64,000 bases of DNA from Hymenobacter profundi (GTDB lineage Bacteria; Bacteroidota; Bacteroidia; Cytophagales; Hymenobacteraceae), in assembly GCF_019334315.1 (NCBI RefSeq), contig NZ_JAHWGL010000010.1, positions 24,444 to 88,443 on the forward strand, written 5' to 3'. Under the pieces are notes generated by a model. The model saw only the letters and a list, made by a program, of their open reading frames with translations. It searched no databases and had not been told where the DNA came from. Positions 44,224-53,150 of this stretch are shown piece by piece. Position 1 is the first letter of the stretch, and each line of letters begins with the position of its first letter. Made by a program: the position numbers and the translations under genes.

Positions 44224-45843
44224 ATGAATGACCGGATGGATGACCGCCTGAAACAATCGGCCTCGCGGGCCAAAGCCGCCTGGACCAGCCGCCCGCCGGC
44301 TATGTCGATGGCTGCGCCCGCCGGCAAATTGCCCCCCCAGGCCCGCGAGCTGGAGGCGGCCGTGCTCGGCGCGCTCATGCTGGAAAAGGACGCCCTCACC
44401 ACCGTTATCGATATTCTGAAGCCCCAGAGCTTCTACGACGACCGGCACCAGAGCATTTTCAAGGCGATTCTGAGTTTGTTCGATAAGTCGGAGCCGATTG
44501 ACCTGCTCACCGTCAACCAAGAGCTAAAAGAGCTGGGCGAGCTGGAAATGGCCGGCGGCACGCACTACGTGGCCAACCTTACTTTCAAGGTGAACTCGGC
44601 GGCCAACATTGAGTATCACGCCCGCATCATCACCGAAAACGCCATCAAGCGCGAGCTGATCCGCATTGCCAGCGAAATCCACCGCGACGCGTTCGAGGAC
44701 ACCACCGACGTGTTCAACCTGCTGGATGCCACCGAGCAGGCGCTGTTTGAGGTGTCGGAATCCAACATCCGCAAGAACTTCGACGACATGCGCTCCTTGA
44801 TGGGCAAGGCCATCAAAGAGCTGGAGGAAAAGAAAAACCAGAAGGACGGCCTCACCGGCGTACCCTCCGGCTTCTCGGCCCTGGACCGCGTGACCAGCGG
44901 TTGGCAACCCTCTGACTTAGTGATTATTGCCGCCCGCCCCGGCATGGGCAAAACAGCTTTTGTGGTGTCAGCCATGCGCAACGCGGCCGTGGACCACAAA
45001 AAGCCGGTGGCCATTTTCTCGCTGGAAATGTCGTCCATTCAGCTCGTAAATCGTCTGATTTCGGCGGAGGCGGAGCTGGATTCGGAGAAGATCAAAAAGG
45101 GCAACCTGGCCGACTACGAGTGGGCGCAGCTCAACCACAAAATTTCCTCGCTGTCGTCGGCGCCGATTTTTATCGACGACACGCCTGCGCTCAGCATCCG
45201 CGAGCTGCGCACCAAGTGCCGCCGCCTCAAGGCCCACCACGACATCCAGATGATCATCATCGACTACTTGCAGTTGATGACGGGTAATTCGGATGGGGGT
45301 AAGGGTGCCGGCAACCGCGAACAGGAAATTGCCTCTATCTCGCGGGCACTCAAGGGAATAGCCAAAGAGCTGAACGTGCCCGTGCTGGCGCTGTCGCAGC
45401 TCTCACGCTCCGTAGAAACCCGCGGCGGCGACAAGAAACCGCAGCTGAGTGACCTGCGTGAATCTGGTTCTATCGAGCAGGACGCCGACATGGTGGTGTT
45501 CCTGTATCGTCCGGAATACTACAAGATTACGGAAGACGAAATGGGCAACCCTACCCAGGGCATGGGCGAGGTGATTATTGCCAAGCACCGGAACGGCTCC
45601 CTAGAAACGGTGCAGCTCAAGTTTATCGGTCGCTTCACCAAGTTTGCCGACCTGGACGGGGTAGGCGGCTTCGAGGGTGGCGGCGATTACAATCCCGGCG
45701 CCTTCCCCACCAGCACCTTCGACGAAGACCCCAGTGCCTTCGCTCCGAATACCATTCGCCTGGGCTCGCGCATCAACAACGACACGCCGCCTCCGCAGGC
45801 CTTCCCCCGCAGCAACTTCGGCAACGAAGACCCGCCGTTTTAA
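44224..45843 (+). CDS. dnaB: Replicative DNA helicase
   Basis: About 539 residues from the ATG at 44224 (MNDRMDDRLKQSASRAKAAW); the frame opens earlier at 44134 but that part is non-coding in character. The N-terminal domain (PPQARELEAAVLGALMLEKD and later SFYDDRHQSIF) and the RecA-like helicase core are complete: Walker A in ARPGMGKTAF, Walker B in MIIIDYLQLM, then VPVLALSQLSRSVETRGGD and RLRESGSIEQDADMV-like ESGSIEQDADMVVFLYRPEY. No intein is present at the usual insertion sites. It unwinds DNA at the replication fork. A 36-bp palindrome follows 21 nt after the stop. Confidence 0.96.
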   Translation: MNDRMDDRLKQSASRAKAAWTSRPPAMSMAAPAGKLPPQARELEAAVLGALMLEKDALTTVIDILKPQSFYDDRHQSIFKAILSLFDKSEPIDLLTVNQELKELGELEMAGGTHYVANLTFKVNSAANIEYHARIITENAIKRELIRIASEIHRDAFEDTTDVFNLLDATEQALFEVSESNIRKNFDDMRSLMGKAIKELEEKKNQKDGLTGVPSGFSALDRVTSGWQPSDLVIIAARPGMGKTAFVVSAMRNAAVDHKKPVAIFSLEMSSIQLVNRLISAEAELDSEKIKKGNLADYEWAQLNHKISSLSSAPIFIDDTPALSIRELRTKCRRLKAHHDIQMIIIDYLQLMTGNSDGGKGAGNREQEIASISRALKGIAKELNVPVLALSQLSRSVETRGGDKKPQLSDLRESGSIEQDADMVVFLYRPEYYKITEDEMGNPTQGMGEVIIAKHRNGSLETVQLKFIGRFTKFADLDGVGGFEGGGDYNPGAFPTSTFDEDPSAFAPNTIRLGSRINNDTPPPQAFPRSNFGNEDPPF

Positions 45844-45864
45844 AAACAATAAGAGCAAGAAAAG

Positions 45865-45961
45865 AACGTCATTTCGACCAGCGGGAGAAATCTCGCGTGC
45901 TGACGCCGGATAGTAATTGCCGGAAGCACGCGAGATTTCTCCCGCTGGTCGAAATGACGTT
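45865..45961. repeat. 36-bp perfect palindrome after dnaB
   Basis: Arms 45865-45900 and 45926-45961 are exact inverted repeats (start AACGTCATTTCGACCAGCGG) with a 25-base loop. It lies 21 nt after the dnaB stop and would make a strong hairpin on both strands. The core sequence differs from the GTCATCCTGAG family but the position is the same. Confidence 0.92.
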
Positions 45962-46031
45962 TTGGTGTGTTCTGGTGAGTACGACGACAACGTTTCCTAC
46001 CTTGTGAATCCAACCTTCCACCCTCACAGCA

Positions 46032-46835
46032 ATGCGCGTAGCAATTATTGGATGCGGCAACATGGGCATGGCCTACGCCAAATCCTTCCTGCAAAACAAC
46101 CTGGTGAAGCCCGAAAACATGCTGTTGGTGGCCAGGAGCCCGGCCCGGCAGACGGAGCTGGAAGGTAGGCAGGCTGGGCGCGTGGTGCTGGGCATCACGC
46201 AGGAGGTAGGCCTGTACGATCTGGTGATTGTGGCCGTGAAGCCCCAGGATTTCAGCGCGGTAGCGCGGGAACTGCGCGATGTGGTACAGCCCCATCAGAT
46301 GGTGCTGTCCATCATGGCCGGCATCCCCATTGCGCGGTTGCAGCAGGAGCTGGCGCACCCCCTCATCATTCGGGCCATGCCCAATACGCCGGCTCTCATC
46401 GGGCTGGGCATGACGGCCTACGCCGCCGCCGAGGGCCTGACGGTGCGGCAAATCCGGCAGGTGGAAAACCTAATTAACTCCACCGGGCGGGCCGTGTTTC
46501 TAGAGCAGGAAAACCTACTCGACGCTGCCACGGCCGTGAGCGGCAGCGGACCAGCCTACTTCTTCTACATCGTGCGGGCCATGATTGAGGCCGGCCGCCA
46601 GCTGGGTTTCGACGAGGCCCTGGCCGCGCAGTTGGTGAAGCAAACGATGTTGGGCTCCTTCCACTTGCTCAACAACTCCGAAAAGTCGCTGGATGAGTTG
46701 ATTAAGGCCGTAGCCTCGAAGGGCGGCACCACGGAGGCGGCCCTCACGGTATTCGGGGAGCGGGATTTGGCGGGGGCGCTGATTGGGGGAATTAGCGCGG
46801 CCGAGCGCCGGGCGGGGGAGCTGTCGAAAGGGTAG
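46032..46835 (+). CDS. proC: Pyrroline-5-carboxylate reductase
   Basis: A 267-residue enzyme for the last step of proline synthesis, reducing pyrroline-5-carboxylate with NAD(P)H. The N-terminal Rossmann motif (VAIIGCGNMGMAYAKSFL), VAVKPQDFSAVARELR, the IIRAMPNTPALIGLGMTAYA loop, and the C-terminal dimer region AATAVSGSGPAYFFYIVRAM with EALTVFG-like TTEAALTVFGERDL are conserved. Normal length. A TACCTTGT at 45998-46005 may be its -7 element. Confidence 0.95.
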   Translation: MRVAIIGCGNMGMAYAKSFLQNNLVKPENMLLVARSPARQTELEGRQAGRVVLGITQEVGLYDLVIVAVKPQDFSAVARELRDVVQPHQMVLSIMAGIPIARLQQELAHPLIIRAMPNTPALIGLGMTAYAAAEGLTVRQIRQVENLINSTGRAVFLEQENLLDAATAVSGSGPAYFFYIVRAMIEAGRQLGFDEALAAQLVKQTMLGSFHLLNNSEKSLDELIKAVASKGGTTEAALTVFGERDLAGALIGGISAAERRAGELSKG

Positions 46836-46874
46836 GGTACAGGATACATACCATTCCCACTCGGCTTGCCTAGC

Positions 46875-47243
46875 CTATACTTCCTGTGTATGGGCAGCCG
46901 AGGCAGCATCTAATCGAAGCTGATGCGCATTTCCCCAGTCTTTTAGGATGCTGATAACGGGCTCAAGCGTGCTGGCATAGGGCAGCGCTTGGTATTCGAC
47001 TACAACCGGCGGGCCGGGATGCACCGTGCGCGCAAGGAGCTGGTGGGCTTCTAAGTCCTTGAGCTCCTTGGCCAGCACTTTCGTGGAGATACCCGGAATA
47101 CTGCGCTCCAGGCCCCGGAAGTGATGCACACCTGAGAGCAGCGCTACGATTATTTGCAGCTTCCATTTGCCGCTGAACACGGTCAGCGCGCTACGTAATC
47201 CTTCTATGGTGTGGGTGCATTCCGCGGCGTTATGCTTGAGCAT
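46875..47243 (-). CDS. HxlR-family transcriptional regulator, first copy
   Basis: A 122-residue winged-helix repressor of the HxlR/DUF24 group: AECTHTIEGLRSALTVFSGK near the start with the conserved cysteine, then KLQIIVALLSGVHHFRGLER and GISTKVLAKELKDLEAHQLL. Such proteins sense quinones, aldehydes or oxidants through the cysteine and control divergent oxidoreductase genes. It is divergent from the azoreductase gene with a 216-nt gap that contains a 13-bp palindrome (47377-47389). The effector is not known. Confidence 0.9.
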   Translation of the reverse strand: MLKHNAAECTHTIEGLRSALTVFSGKWKLQIIVALLSGVHHFRGLERSIPGISTKVLAKELKDLEAHQLLARTVHPGPPVVVEYQALPYASTLEPVISILKDWGNAHQLRLDAASAAHTQEV

Positions 47244-47376
47244 AGTAGAGTAAAGAAAAATTGTGATTTGGAAGAAAAACAGCTGATTACCTACCGGAAA
47301 TCAGGTTACGAGGGCGTAATCTGCAACTTCTACGGAGAGCAAACAAAAGGGTAGCTGATTACTTGAGGAAACCAGA

Positions 47377-47389
47377 GTACCAGTGGTAC
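47377..47389. promoter_or_regulatory. Palindrome in the HxlR/azoR divergent region
   Basis: GTACCA-G-TGGTAC, a perfect 6+6 palindrome, lies 71 nt upstream of the azoreductase ATG. It may be the operator of the HxlR-type regulator. Confidence 0.35.
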
Positions 47390-47459
47390 GTCGAAACAGG
47401 GTGGGTAGATGCTGCCCGTTTTCGCATCGTTTTTTCTTCCTCATTTTACCTTTTTTCCT

Positions 47460-48056
47460 ATGCAGATCCTGCAAATTATTTCCAGCGCCCGCGGGGCCGA
47501 GTCGTACAGCACCCAACTCAGCCAGGGAATTATCGACAAGCTACGCGCGGCGCATCCTGGTAGCTCCGTGGTAGTACGCAACCTGGCTAAGAATCCGTTT
47601 CCTCACCTGGAAGAAGCCCATCTGCAAGCCTATTTCACACCGGTTGAGGCGCGTTCGACGGAGCAGCAGCAGGCCGTGCGCCACTCCGATGAGGCCATTG
47701 CGGAGGTACTCGCTGCCGATGTGCTGGTCATTGGAGTGCCGTTTTATAACTTCTCCATTGCTTCGTCGCTGAAATCGTGGCTCGACCACCTGACGCGGGC
47801 GGGCATCACGTTCCGCTACACGCCTACCGGCCCGGAGGGACTGATAACGGATAAGCGGGTGTACCTGGCCGTAGCCAGTGGCGGCATCTACTCCGAGGGA
47901 CCCATGCAGCCCTACGATTTTGCTACGCCCTACCTACGCTGGATGCTCGGGTTCCTGGGTATGACCGACATAACCGTAGCCCGCGCCGAGGGCGTGAAGC
48001 TACCCGAATTTCAGGCCCAAGCCCTGCAAAAAGGCCTAGATAGCGTGGCCGTCTAG
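47460..48056 (+). CDS. azoR: FMN-dependent NADH-azoreductase
   Basis: About 198 residues from the ATG at 47460 (MQILQIISSARGAESYSTQL); the frame runs back to 47409. A flavodoxin-fold enzyme of the AzoR type: IISSARGAESYS for the FMN phosphate, VPFYNFSIASSLKSWLDHLT, and YLAVASGGIYSEG. It reduces quinones and azo dyes in two-electron steps, protecting against quinone stress. Divergence from an HxlR regulator fits induction by quinones. The left arm of a 22-bp hairpin begins within its stop codon. Confidence 0.92.
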   Translation: MQILQIISSARGAESYSTQLSQGIIDKLRAAHPGSSVVVRNLAKNPFPHLEEAHLQAYFTPVEARSTEQQQAVRHSDEAIAEVLAADVLVIGVPFYNFSIASSLKSWLDHLTRAGITFRYTPTGPEGLITDKRVYLAVASGGIYSEGPMQPYDFATPYLRWMLGFLGMTDITVARAEGVKLPEFQAQALQKGLDSVAV

Positions 48057-48126
48057 CCATTACCTCAGGCGAGGCGTACCAACCCGACGGCCGCTGGGCT
48101 GGGGCGCCTCGCCTGAGGTAATGGCT
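48055..48126. repeat. 22-bp palindrome overlapping the azoR stop codon
   Basis: Arms 48055-48076 and 48105-48126 are perfect (AGCCATTACCTCAGGCGAGG...), loop 28 bases. The first two bases are the last two of the azoR stop codon. It is not followed by a T run. Confidence 0.88.
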
Positions 48127-48309
48127 GAATGATTTTGCGCAGTTTGCCTCATTAGATTGTTATCTTAAGTGAAATAGCTGGCCTTGTTCCTACCCTATAA
48201 TTAGGGTTCTGCTGCTACGGACGCGGTACTGTTGTTGCAAGTCAACGCTGCCCTCGGATAGTAGTAAGATTCCCGGAAAACCCAGCGCTACCACCCCTTC
48301 GCCTTTGCC

Positions 48310-49143
48310 ATGAACTCTCTGCAAGACCTCCACAAAACCGCTTCCGCGTTTCAGAAAACCGATAAAATGCCGGTGCTTTTCGTGGGGCACGGCTCGCCCA
48401 TGAACGCGCTGGCCGATAACCCCTTCACCCAAACCCTGCACCAGCTGGGTAGGGATATCCGAAACCGGCAACCGCCGCGGGCGGTGCTGGTGGTGTCGGC
48501 GCATTGGCTCACGCGCGGCACCTACGTGGCCGTGAACGAGCGGCCCGAAACCATCCACGACTTCGGCGGCTTTCCCGACGAGCTGTTTGCCATGCAATAC
48601 CCCGCGCCCGGCGCACCTGACGTGGCCCAGGAGGTGCTGGCCGCCCTACCCGACGCCCACCCCACCGACGAGTGGGGCCTCGACCACGGCACCTGGACGG
48701 TGCTGCACCACTTGTTTCCGGAGGCAGATATTCCGGTGTTTCAGCTCAGCATTGACTACGGCCGGCCGCTCACCTTCCACGCCGAGCTGGCCCGGCAGCT
48801 CCAATTTCTGCGCCGGCGCGGGGTGCTGGTGGTAGGCAGCGGCAACATTGTGCACAACCTCCGTCAGAGCATGCCCCACTTCCTGCACAACAACCCCGCG
48901 CCCCACGCCTGGGCCGCGGAGTTTGACGCCTGGGCCAAGCAGAAAATCGATCAGCGCGACCTGTTGGCGCTGGCACACTACCAGCAGGCCGGCGCCGCCG
49001 GTTCCCTCGCCGTGCCTACCCCCGACCACTACATCCCGATGCTCTACAGCCTGGCCCTAGCCGAAGCCGACGACGATATCCGGCACGCCTTCGAGGAGGT
49101 GAGCTTTGGTGGGATGAGCATGCGCACGTTTGTGGTAGGGTAG
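48310..49143 (+). CDS. LigB-family dioxygenase (4,5-DOPA extradiol type)
   Basis: A 277-residue class III extradiol dioxygenase of the YgiD/DODA group. VLFVGHGSPMNALADNPFTQ gives the first metal histidine, VVSAHWLTRG the second, IHDFGGFPDELF and DHGTWTVLHHLF follow, and VVGSGNIVHNLRQ is characteristic of this family. Members open the ring of catechols such as DOPA with non-haem iron or zinc. Its position after an azoreductase suggests a role in aromatic or quinone handling, but that is inference. Confidence 0.88.
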   Translation: MNSLQDLHKTASAFQKTDKMPVLFVGHGSPMNALADNPFTQTLHQLGRDIRNRQPPRAVLVVSAHWLTRGTYVAVNERPETIHDFGGFPDELFAMQYPAPGAPDVAQEVLAALPDAHPTDEWGLDHGTWTVLHHLFPEADIPVFQLSIDYGRPLTFHAELARQLQFLRRRGVLVVGSGNIVHNLRQSMPHFLHNNPAPHAWAAEFDAWAKQKIDQRDLLALAHYQQAGAAGSLAVPTPDHYIPMLYSLALAEADDDIRHAFEEVSFGGMSMRTFVVG

Positions 49144-49240
49144 GGGCGGCGTTCTAGTGCTGGCTACCCGAGTGGACAGGCAACCCTCTGCGCCGGCCGT
49201 ACATCTACCATAGCACAAGTCTATTCATCTTGTGCACCTG

Positions 49241-51700
49241 ATGCGAAATCTACTTCTGCTGCTGCTCGCCTTTGCCGTTGCTACCCCGGCGGTTGCCCAG
49301 CAACCGACTGATACCGTGTATCGCGCCACGCCTCGCAAAGTCAACGAACTGGTGCACACGCGGCTGGACCTGCGGTTCGACTACGCCAAGCGCTACGCCT
49401 ACGGCAAAGAATGGCTAACGCTAAAGCCGCACGCCTACGCCACCGACTCGCTGCGGTTGGATGCGCAGGGCATGGATATTCAGGCAGTGGCCCTGATGAA
49501 GGGGGAGAAGCAACAGCCACTCCAATACGACTACAACCAACAACACTTGCTGATTCGGTTGGGGCGAAGGGTACCGGCGGGGGAGGCGTATACCATCTAC
49601 ATCGAGTACACGGCCAAACCCGACGGGCTGCACGCGAAGGGCTCGGCGGCTATTCGGGATGCCAAGGGCCTCTACTTCATCAACCCCGACAGCGCGGAGG
49701 CCGGCAAGCCCGTGCAAATCTGGACGCAGGGCGAGACGGAAGCCAACTCGGCCTGGTTCCCAACCATCGACAAGCCCAACCAGAAGTCTACCTCCGAAAT
49801 CAGTCTGACGGTGCCCGCCCGGTACGCTACCCTCAGCAATGGCCTGCTGGTGAGCCAAGTACCCGCCGGCCCCGGCCTGCGCCGCGACACTTGGAAAATG
49901 GCGCAGCCCCACGCGCCCTACCTGTTTATGCTGGCTGTGGGCGACTTCCAAAAAACCACCGATACCTGGCGCGGCAAGGAGGTGAGCTACTACTTGGAGC
50001 CGCGGTACGCCGCGCAGGCCCGCGCCATTTTCGGGCAGACGCCCCGCATGCTGGAGTTTTTTTCTGAGCGTTTGGGCGTGGCGTTTCCGTGGCAGAAGTA
50101 CGCCCAGGTGGTGGTGCGCGACTACGTGAGTGGGGCGATGGAAAATACCACGGCTTCCTTATATGGACCGCACGCCCAGGGCACCGCCCGCGAGCAGCTG
50201 GATTGGGAGTACGCCGATGTGGAGCGCGAAATAGCCCACGAGCTGTTTCATCAGTGGTTTGGCGACTACGTGACGGCCGAGAGCTGGAGTAACCTGACCA
50301 TGAACGAGTCGTTTGCCAATTTCTCGGAGGTGCTGTGGGCCGAGCACGCCCACGGCCCCGATGCTGGCGCCGCCCAGGCCGACCGCAGCCTGCGCAACTA
50401 CCTGAGCAGCGCCGGCAACTATGCCAAGCCGCTCGTGCGCTTCACCTACGCCGACAAGGAAGACATGTTCGACGGGGTGAGCTACCAAAAGGGCGGTAGC
50501 ATCCTGAACATGCTGCGTAGCTACCTGGGGGAAGAAGTGTTTTTTAAGGGCTTGCAGCGCTACCTGACCCAAAACGCTTTCGGAACCGGCGAGGCGCAGC
50601 AGTTGCGGCTGGCCCTGGAAGAGGCATCGGGGCAGGATCTGAACTGGTTTTTCAACCAGTGGTACTACCGCGCCGGCCACCCCATTGTCACGATTGACTA
50701 CGCCTGGGATGCGGCTCGGAAGGAGCAGCAAGTCACCATCAGGCAAACCCAGCCGGGGCCGGCCTTTCAACTGCCGCTGGCCGTAGATCTGTATGCTGAT
50801 GGCAAGCCCACGCGCCACCACATTACCGTGCGGAAGGCCGCCGAAACCTTCCGCTTTCCGTCGGCCAGCAAGCCGGATTTGGTGAACGTGGATGCCGAAA
50901 AGGTGCTGGTCTGGCAGAAAACCGACAACAAGCCGCTGGCCGCCTTCGCCTACCAGTTCCGCCACGCCCCGCGCTACCTCGACCGTCGCGAGGCCCTGGC
51001 GGCCGCCCAAAAGCAAATTATCCAGCCGGTGGCCCAACAGCTGTTGGTAGCCGGCCTGGCCGATCAGTCGCCGGTACTGCGCCAGTTTGCTATCGAAGCC
51101 CTGGCGCTCCAGCAGGCGGATTTGCGCAAAGCGGCCACGCCCACGCTACGCAGGCTCGCCACTACCGATTCGTCGGTGCAGGTGCGGGCAGCGGCGCTGC
51201 TGGCCTTGGGCTCGCTCAAGGAAAAGCAATACGCCCCGCTGTTTGTGCAGGCCCTGGAAGGTCTGTCGTACCGGGTGCAGGGGGCGGCGCTGCAAGGGCT
51301 GTTGCCGCTGAATCCGAAGCTGGCTCTGACCCGCGCGTTGGCTTTGGAAGCCGACAATACGGGTGTCCTCACAATAGCCCTGGTGCAGGTATACGGCCAG
51401 GTAGGCACCTTGGCGCAATGGCCCCTGATGCGGGCAAAGTACGACGCCGCTACCCCCATAAACCGCCTCGAAATGCTACCCGGCCTGAGCGAAATACTAG
51501 GCCGCCTCGACGACCCTACCGCCCTGACCGAAGGCATCTCCCGCATCAAAGACCTGACGGTGGGTTTCAAACCCTACCTGGATTTCAAGCGGCTGATTGG
51601 CCTACTCCGCCAGATTCAGCAGCGCCAGGCCGGCCGCCCTAACGCGGCGCTTGCAGCCACACTGGTAGCGCAGGCCGTAGCGGAAATCGAAGCAGCGTAG
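49241..51700 (+). CDS. M1-family aminopeptidase
   Basis: About 819 residues from the ATG at 49241 (the upstream GTG at 49232 is less likely), with a signal peptide MRNLLLLLLAFAVATPAVAQ. The M1 domain has the exopeptidase motif GAMEN (VSGAMENTTASLYG) and the zinc site HELFHQWFGDYVTAESWSNL (His333, His337) with the third ligand in MNESFANFSE. A beta domain and a C-terminal block of helical repeats of HEAT type (from about residue 600, VQVRAAALLALGSLKEKQYA) follow. It removes N-terminal residues from peptides in the periplasm or at the surface. Confidence 0.93.
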   Translation: MRNLLLLLLAFAVATPAVAQQPTDTVYRATPRKVNELVHTRLDLRFDYAKRYAYGKEWLTLKPHAYATDSLRLDAQGMDIQAVALMKGEKQQPLQYDYNQQHLLIRLGRRVPAGEAYTIYIEYTAKPDGLHAKGSAAIRDAKGLYFINPDSAEAGKPVQIWTQGETEANSAWFPTIDKPNQKSTSEISLTVPARYATLSNGLLVSQVPAGPGLRRDTWKMAQPHAPYLFMLAVGDFQKTTDTWRGKEVSYYLEPRYAAQARAIFGQTPRMLEFFSERLGVAFPWQKYAQVVVRDYVSGAMENTTASLYGPHAQGTAREQLDWEYADVEREIAHELFHQWFGDYVTAESWSNLTMNESFANFSEVLWAEHAHGPDAGAAQADRSLRNYLSSAGNYAKPLVRFTYADKEDMFDGVSYQKGGSILNMLRSYLGEEVFFKGLQRYLTQNAFGTGEAQQLRLALEEASGQDLNWFFNQWYYRAGHPIVTIDYAWDAARKEQQVTIRQTQPGPAFQLPLAVDLYADGKPTRHHITVRKAAETFRFPSASKPDLVNVDAEKVLVWQKTDNKPLAAFAYQFRHAPRYLDRREALAAAQKQIIQPVAQQLLVAGLADQSPVLRQFAIEALALQQADLRKAATPTLRRLATTDSSVQVRAAALLALGSLKEKQYAPLFVQALEGLSYRVQGAALQGLLPLNPKLALTRALALEADNTGVLTIALVQVYGQVGTLAQWPLMRAKYDAATPINRLEMLPGLSEILGRLDDPTALTEGISRIKDLTVGFKPYLDFKRLIGLLRQIQQRQAGRPNAALAATLVAQAVAEIEAA

Positions 51701-51739
51701 GCGAGGGTAGGGCGAAAAAACCAATTTTTGGTCAGGTTT

Positions 51740-52174
51740 CTACCCCTCGCCTTTCTCCCGCGACGCAAATGCCTGCCGGGCTTGGGCTACTTCCTGGGCG
51801 TGCGCATTGGCCCAGGTGCCAAGTCCTGAGAAGGCTACGAGCAGGCTGTGGCCCAGCGGCGTGAGCTGGTATTCTACGCGGGGCGGCACCTCGGCGTACA
51901 CGTGACGCTGCACCAGGCCGTCGGCTTCCAGGGAGCGGAGCGTGACGGTGAGCATCCGCTGCGATACATCGCCGATTTGCTTGCGCAACTCGTTGAATCG
52001 CAGCGTGTCGGCGGCGCCCAGGTGCAGGATGCAGAGAAAGGACCACTTATCGCCGATGCGGTCTAAGACGTGGCGCACGGGGCAGATGCTGGTAGCCGTT
52101 TGGATATTCTGTAAAATTTTTTTTGCCTCAGCTTGAAAAGTAATTGGCTGATTTTCAGTGATAGTTACGTGCAT
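51740..52174 (-). CDS. HxlR-family transcriptional regulator, second copy
   Basis: About 144 residues from the ATG at 52174. The winged helix is plain: CPVRHVLDRIGDKWSFLCIL with the sensing cysteine, then LRFNELRKQIGDVSQRMLTV and LVQRHVYAEVPPRVEYQLTP. It is divergent from an NmrA-type quinone reductase gene. The intervening 99 nt contain a perfect TTACT-type palindrome (52233-52249), the form of operator bound by YodB/QorR members of this family. The frame opens earlier at 52213 but the extra residues look spurious. Confidence 0.93.
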   Translation of the reverse strand: MHVTITENQPITFQAEAKKILQNIQTATSICPVRHVLDRIGDKWSFLCILHLGAADTLRFNELRKQIGDVSQRMLTVTLRSLEADGLVQRHVYAEVPPRVEYQLTPLGHSLLVAFSGLGTWANAHAQEVAQARQAFASREKGEG

Positions 52175-52232
52175 GTGCCTTAGGAAGAAGTAAATGCCTT
52201 CTTGCGGACGCAAAACGCGTCTACTAGTTTTG

Positions 52233-52249
52233 AGTTACTAAAAGTAACT
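52233..52249. promoter_or_regulatory. Candidate HxlR/YodB operator
   Basis: AGTTACT-AAA-AGTAACT, a perfect 7+7 palindrome in the divergent region of the HxlR and NmrA-like genes. It contains the TTACT...AGTAA half-sites characteristic of operators of HxlR-type quinone sensors such as YodB. Its centre is 33 nt upstream of the reductase ATG. Confidence 0.6.
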
Positions 52250-52273
52250 ATTGTACTTAAAAGAACCAAGCCC

Positions 52274-53134
52274 ATGATTGCCATCACCGGAGCTACCGGC
52301 CACCTAGGCCGGGCCACCCTCAACGCCTTATTGTCTAAAGTTCCTGCTAACCAATTAATTGCCTTGGTGCGGAACCTGCAAAAAGCCACCGACCTAAGTG
52401 CCCAGGACATACAGGTGCGACAGGGCGACTACAACGCCCCCGCCACGCTGCAAGTTGCCTTTCAAGGCGCGGAGAAGGTGCTGCTAATTTCTGGTGACGA
52501 CTTGGAAAACCGCTTGCAACAGCACAAAAACGTGATTGACGCGGCCAAAGCAGCGGGCGTGCGCCACGTGCTGTATACCAGCGTTATCAATCCTTCGGCC
52601 GATTCGCACTTCGGCGCTTCGCCCAGCCACGTAGCTACCGAGGCCTACCTCAAAGAGTCGGGGCTGACATACACGCTGCTACGCAATACGCTGTACCTGG
52701 ACATTCTGCCGATGATGATTGGCGAAAACGCCCTACCCAGCGGCCAGCTCTTCGCCGCAGCTGGCGAGGGCAAAGTAAGCTACGCGCTCCGCCAGGACCT
52801 GGCCGAAGCCACGGCCACTATTTTAGCTTCCCCCGGCCACAACAACCAGACGTACGACCTGGCGCCCGCGCCGGCCTATTCCTTTCAGGATGTTGCGGCT
52901 ACGCTGAGCGAGGTTGCCGGTCAGCCCGTGCAGTATGTGCCCATTACGCCGGAAGCCCTGGCTGCCGGCATGCGCGAGCACCACGTGCCCGAACCCGTAG
53001 TGATGATGATGGTCGGCTTATCAAAAGCCATGGCGGCCGATGAGTTCAACCTCAGCAGCCCTACCCTGGAGCAACTACTGGGCCGCCGCCCCACCGACTT
53101 GAAAACGTTCCTGACGGGCGTTTACGGTAAGTAA
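52274..53134 (+). CDS. NmrA-like NAD(P)H:quinone oxidoreductase (QOR2 type)
   Basis: About 286 residues from the ATG at 52274 (MIAITGATGHLGRATLNALL); the frame extends back to 52202. An atypical short-chain dehydrogenase: the TGATGHLGR nucleotide motif, LIALVRNLQKATDL, VRQGDYNAPATLQVAF, and VRHVLYTSVINPSADSHFGA match the QOR2/NmrA-like quinone reductases. It reduces quinones to hydroquinones with NADPH. Divergence from an HxlR repressor with a good operator fits quinone-induced expression. A strong hairpin follows the gene. Confidence 0.92.
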   Translation: MIAITGATGHLGRATLNALLSKVPANQLIALVRNLQKATDLSAQDIQVRQGDYNAPATLQVAFQGAEKVLLISGDDLENRLQQHKNVIDAAKAAGVRHVLYTSVINPSADSHFGASPSHVATEAYLKESGLTYTLLRNTLYLDILPMMIGENALPSGQLFAAAGEGKVSYALRQDLAEATATILASPGHNNQTYDLAPAPAYSFQDVAATLSEVAGQPVQYVPITPEALAAGMREHHVPEPVVMMMVGLSKAMAADEFNLSSPTLEQLLGRRPTDLKTFLTGVYGK

Positions 53135-53150
53135 ACAGCAGAATTATTCA

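Noticed and set aside
50159..51037. 292-codon minus-strand frame opposite the M1 aminopeptidase
   Set aside because: The M1 motifs are on the plus strand and the antisense frame has no start or family evidence.
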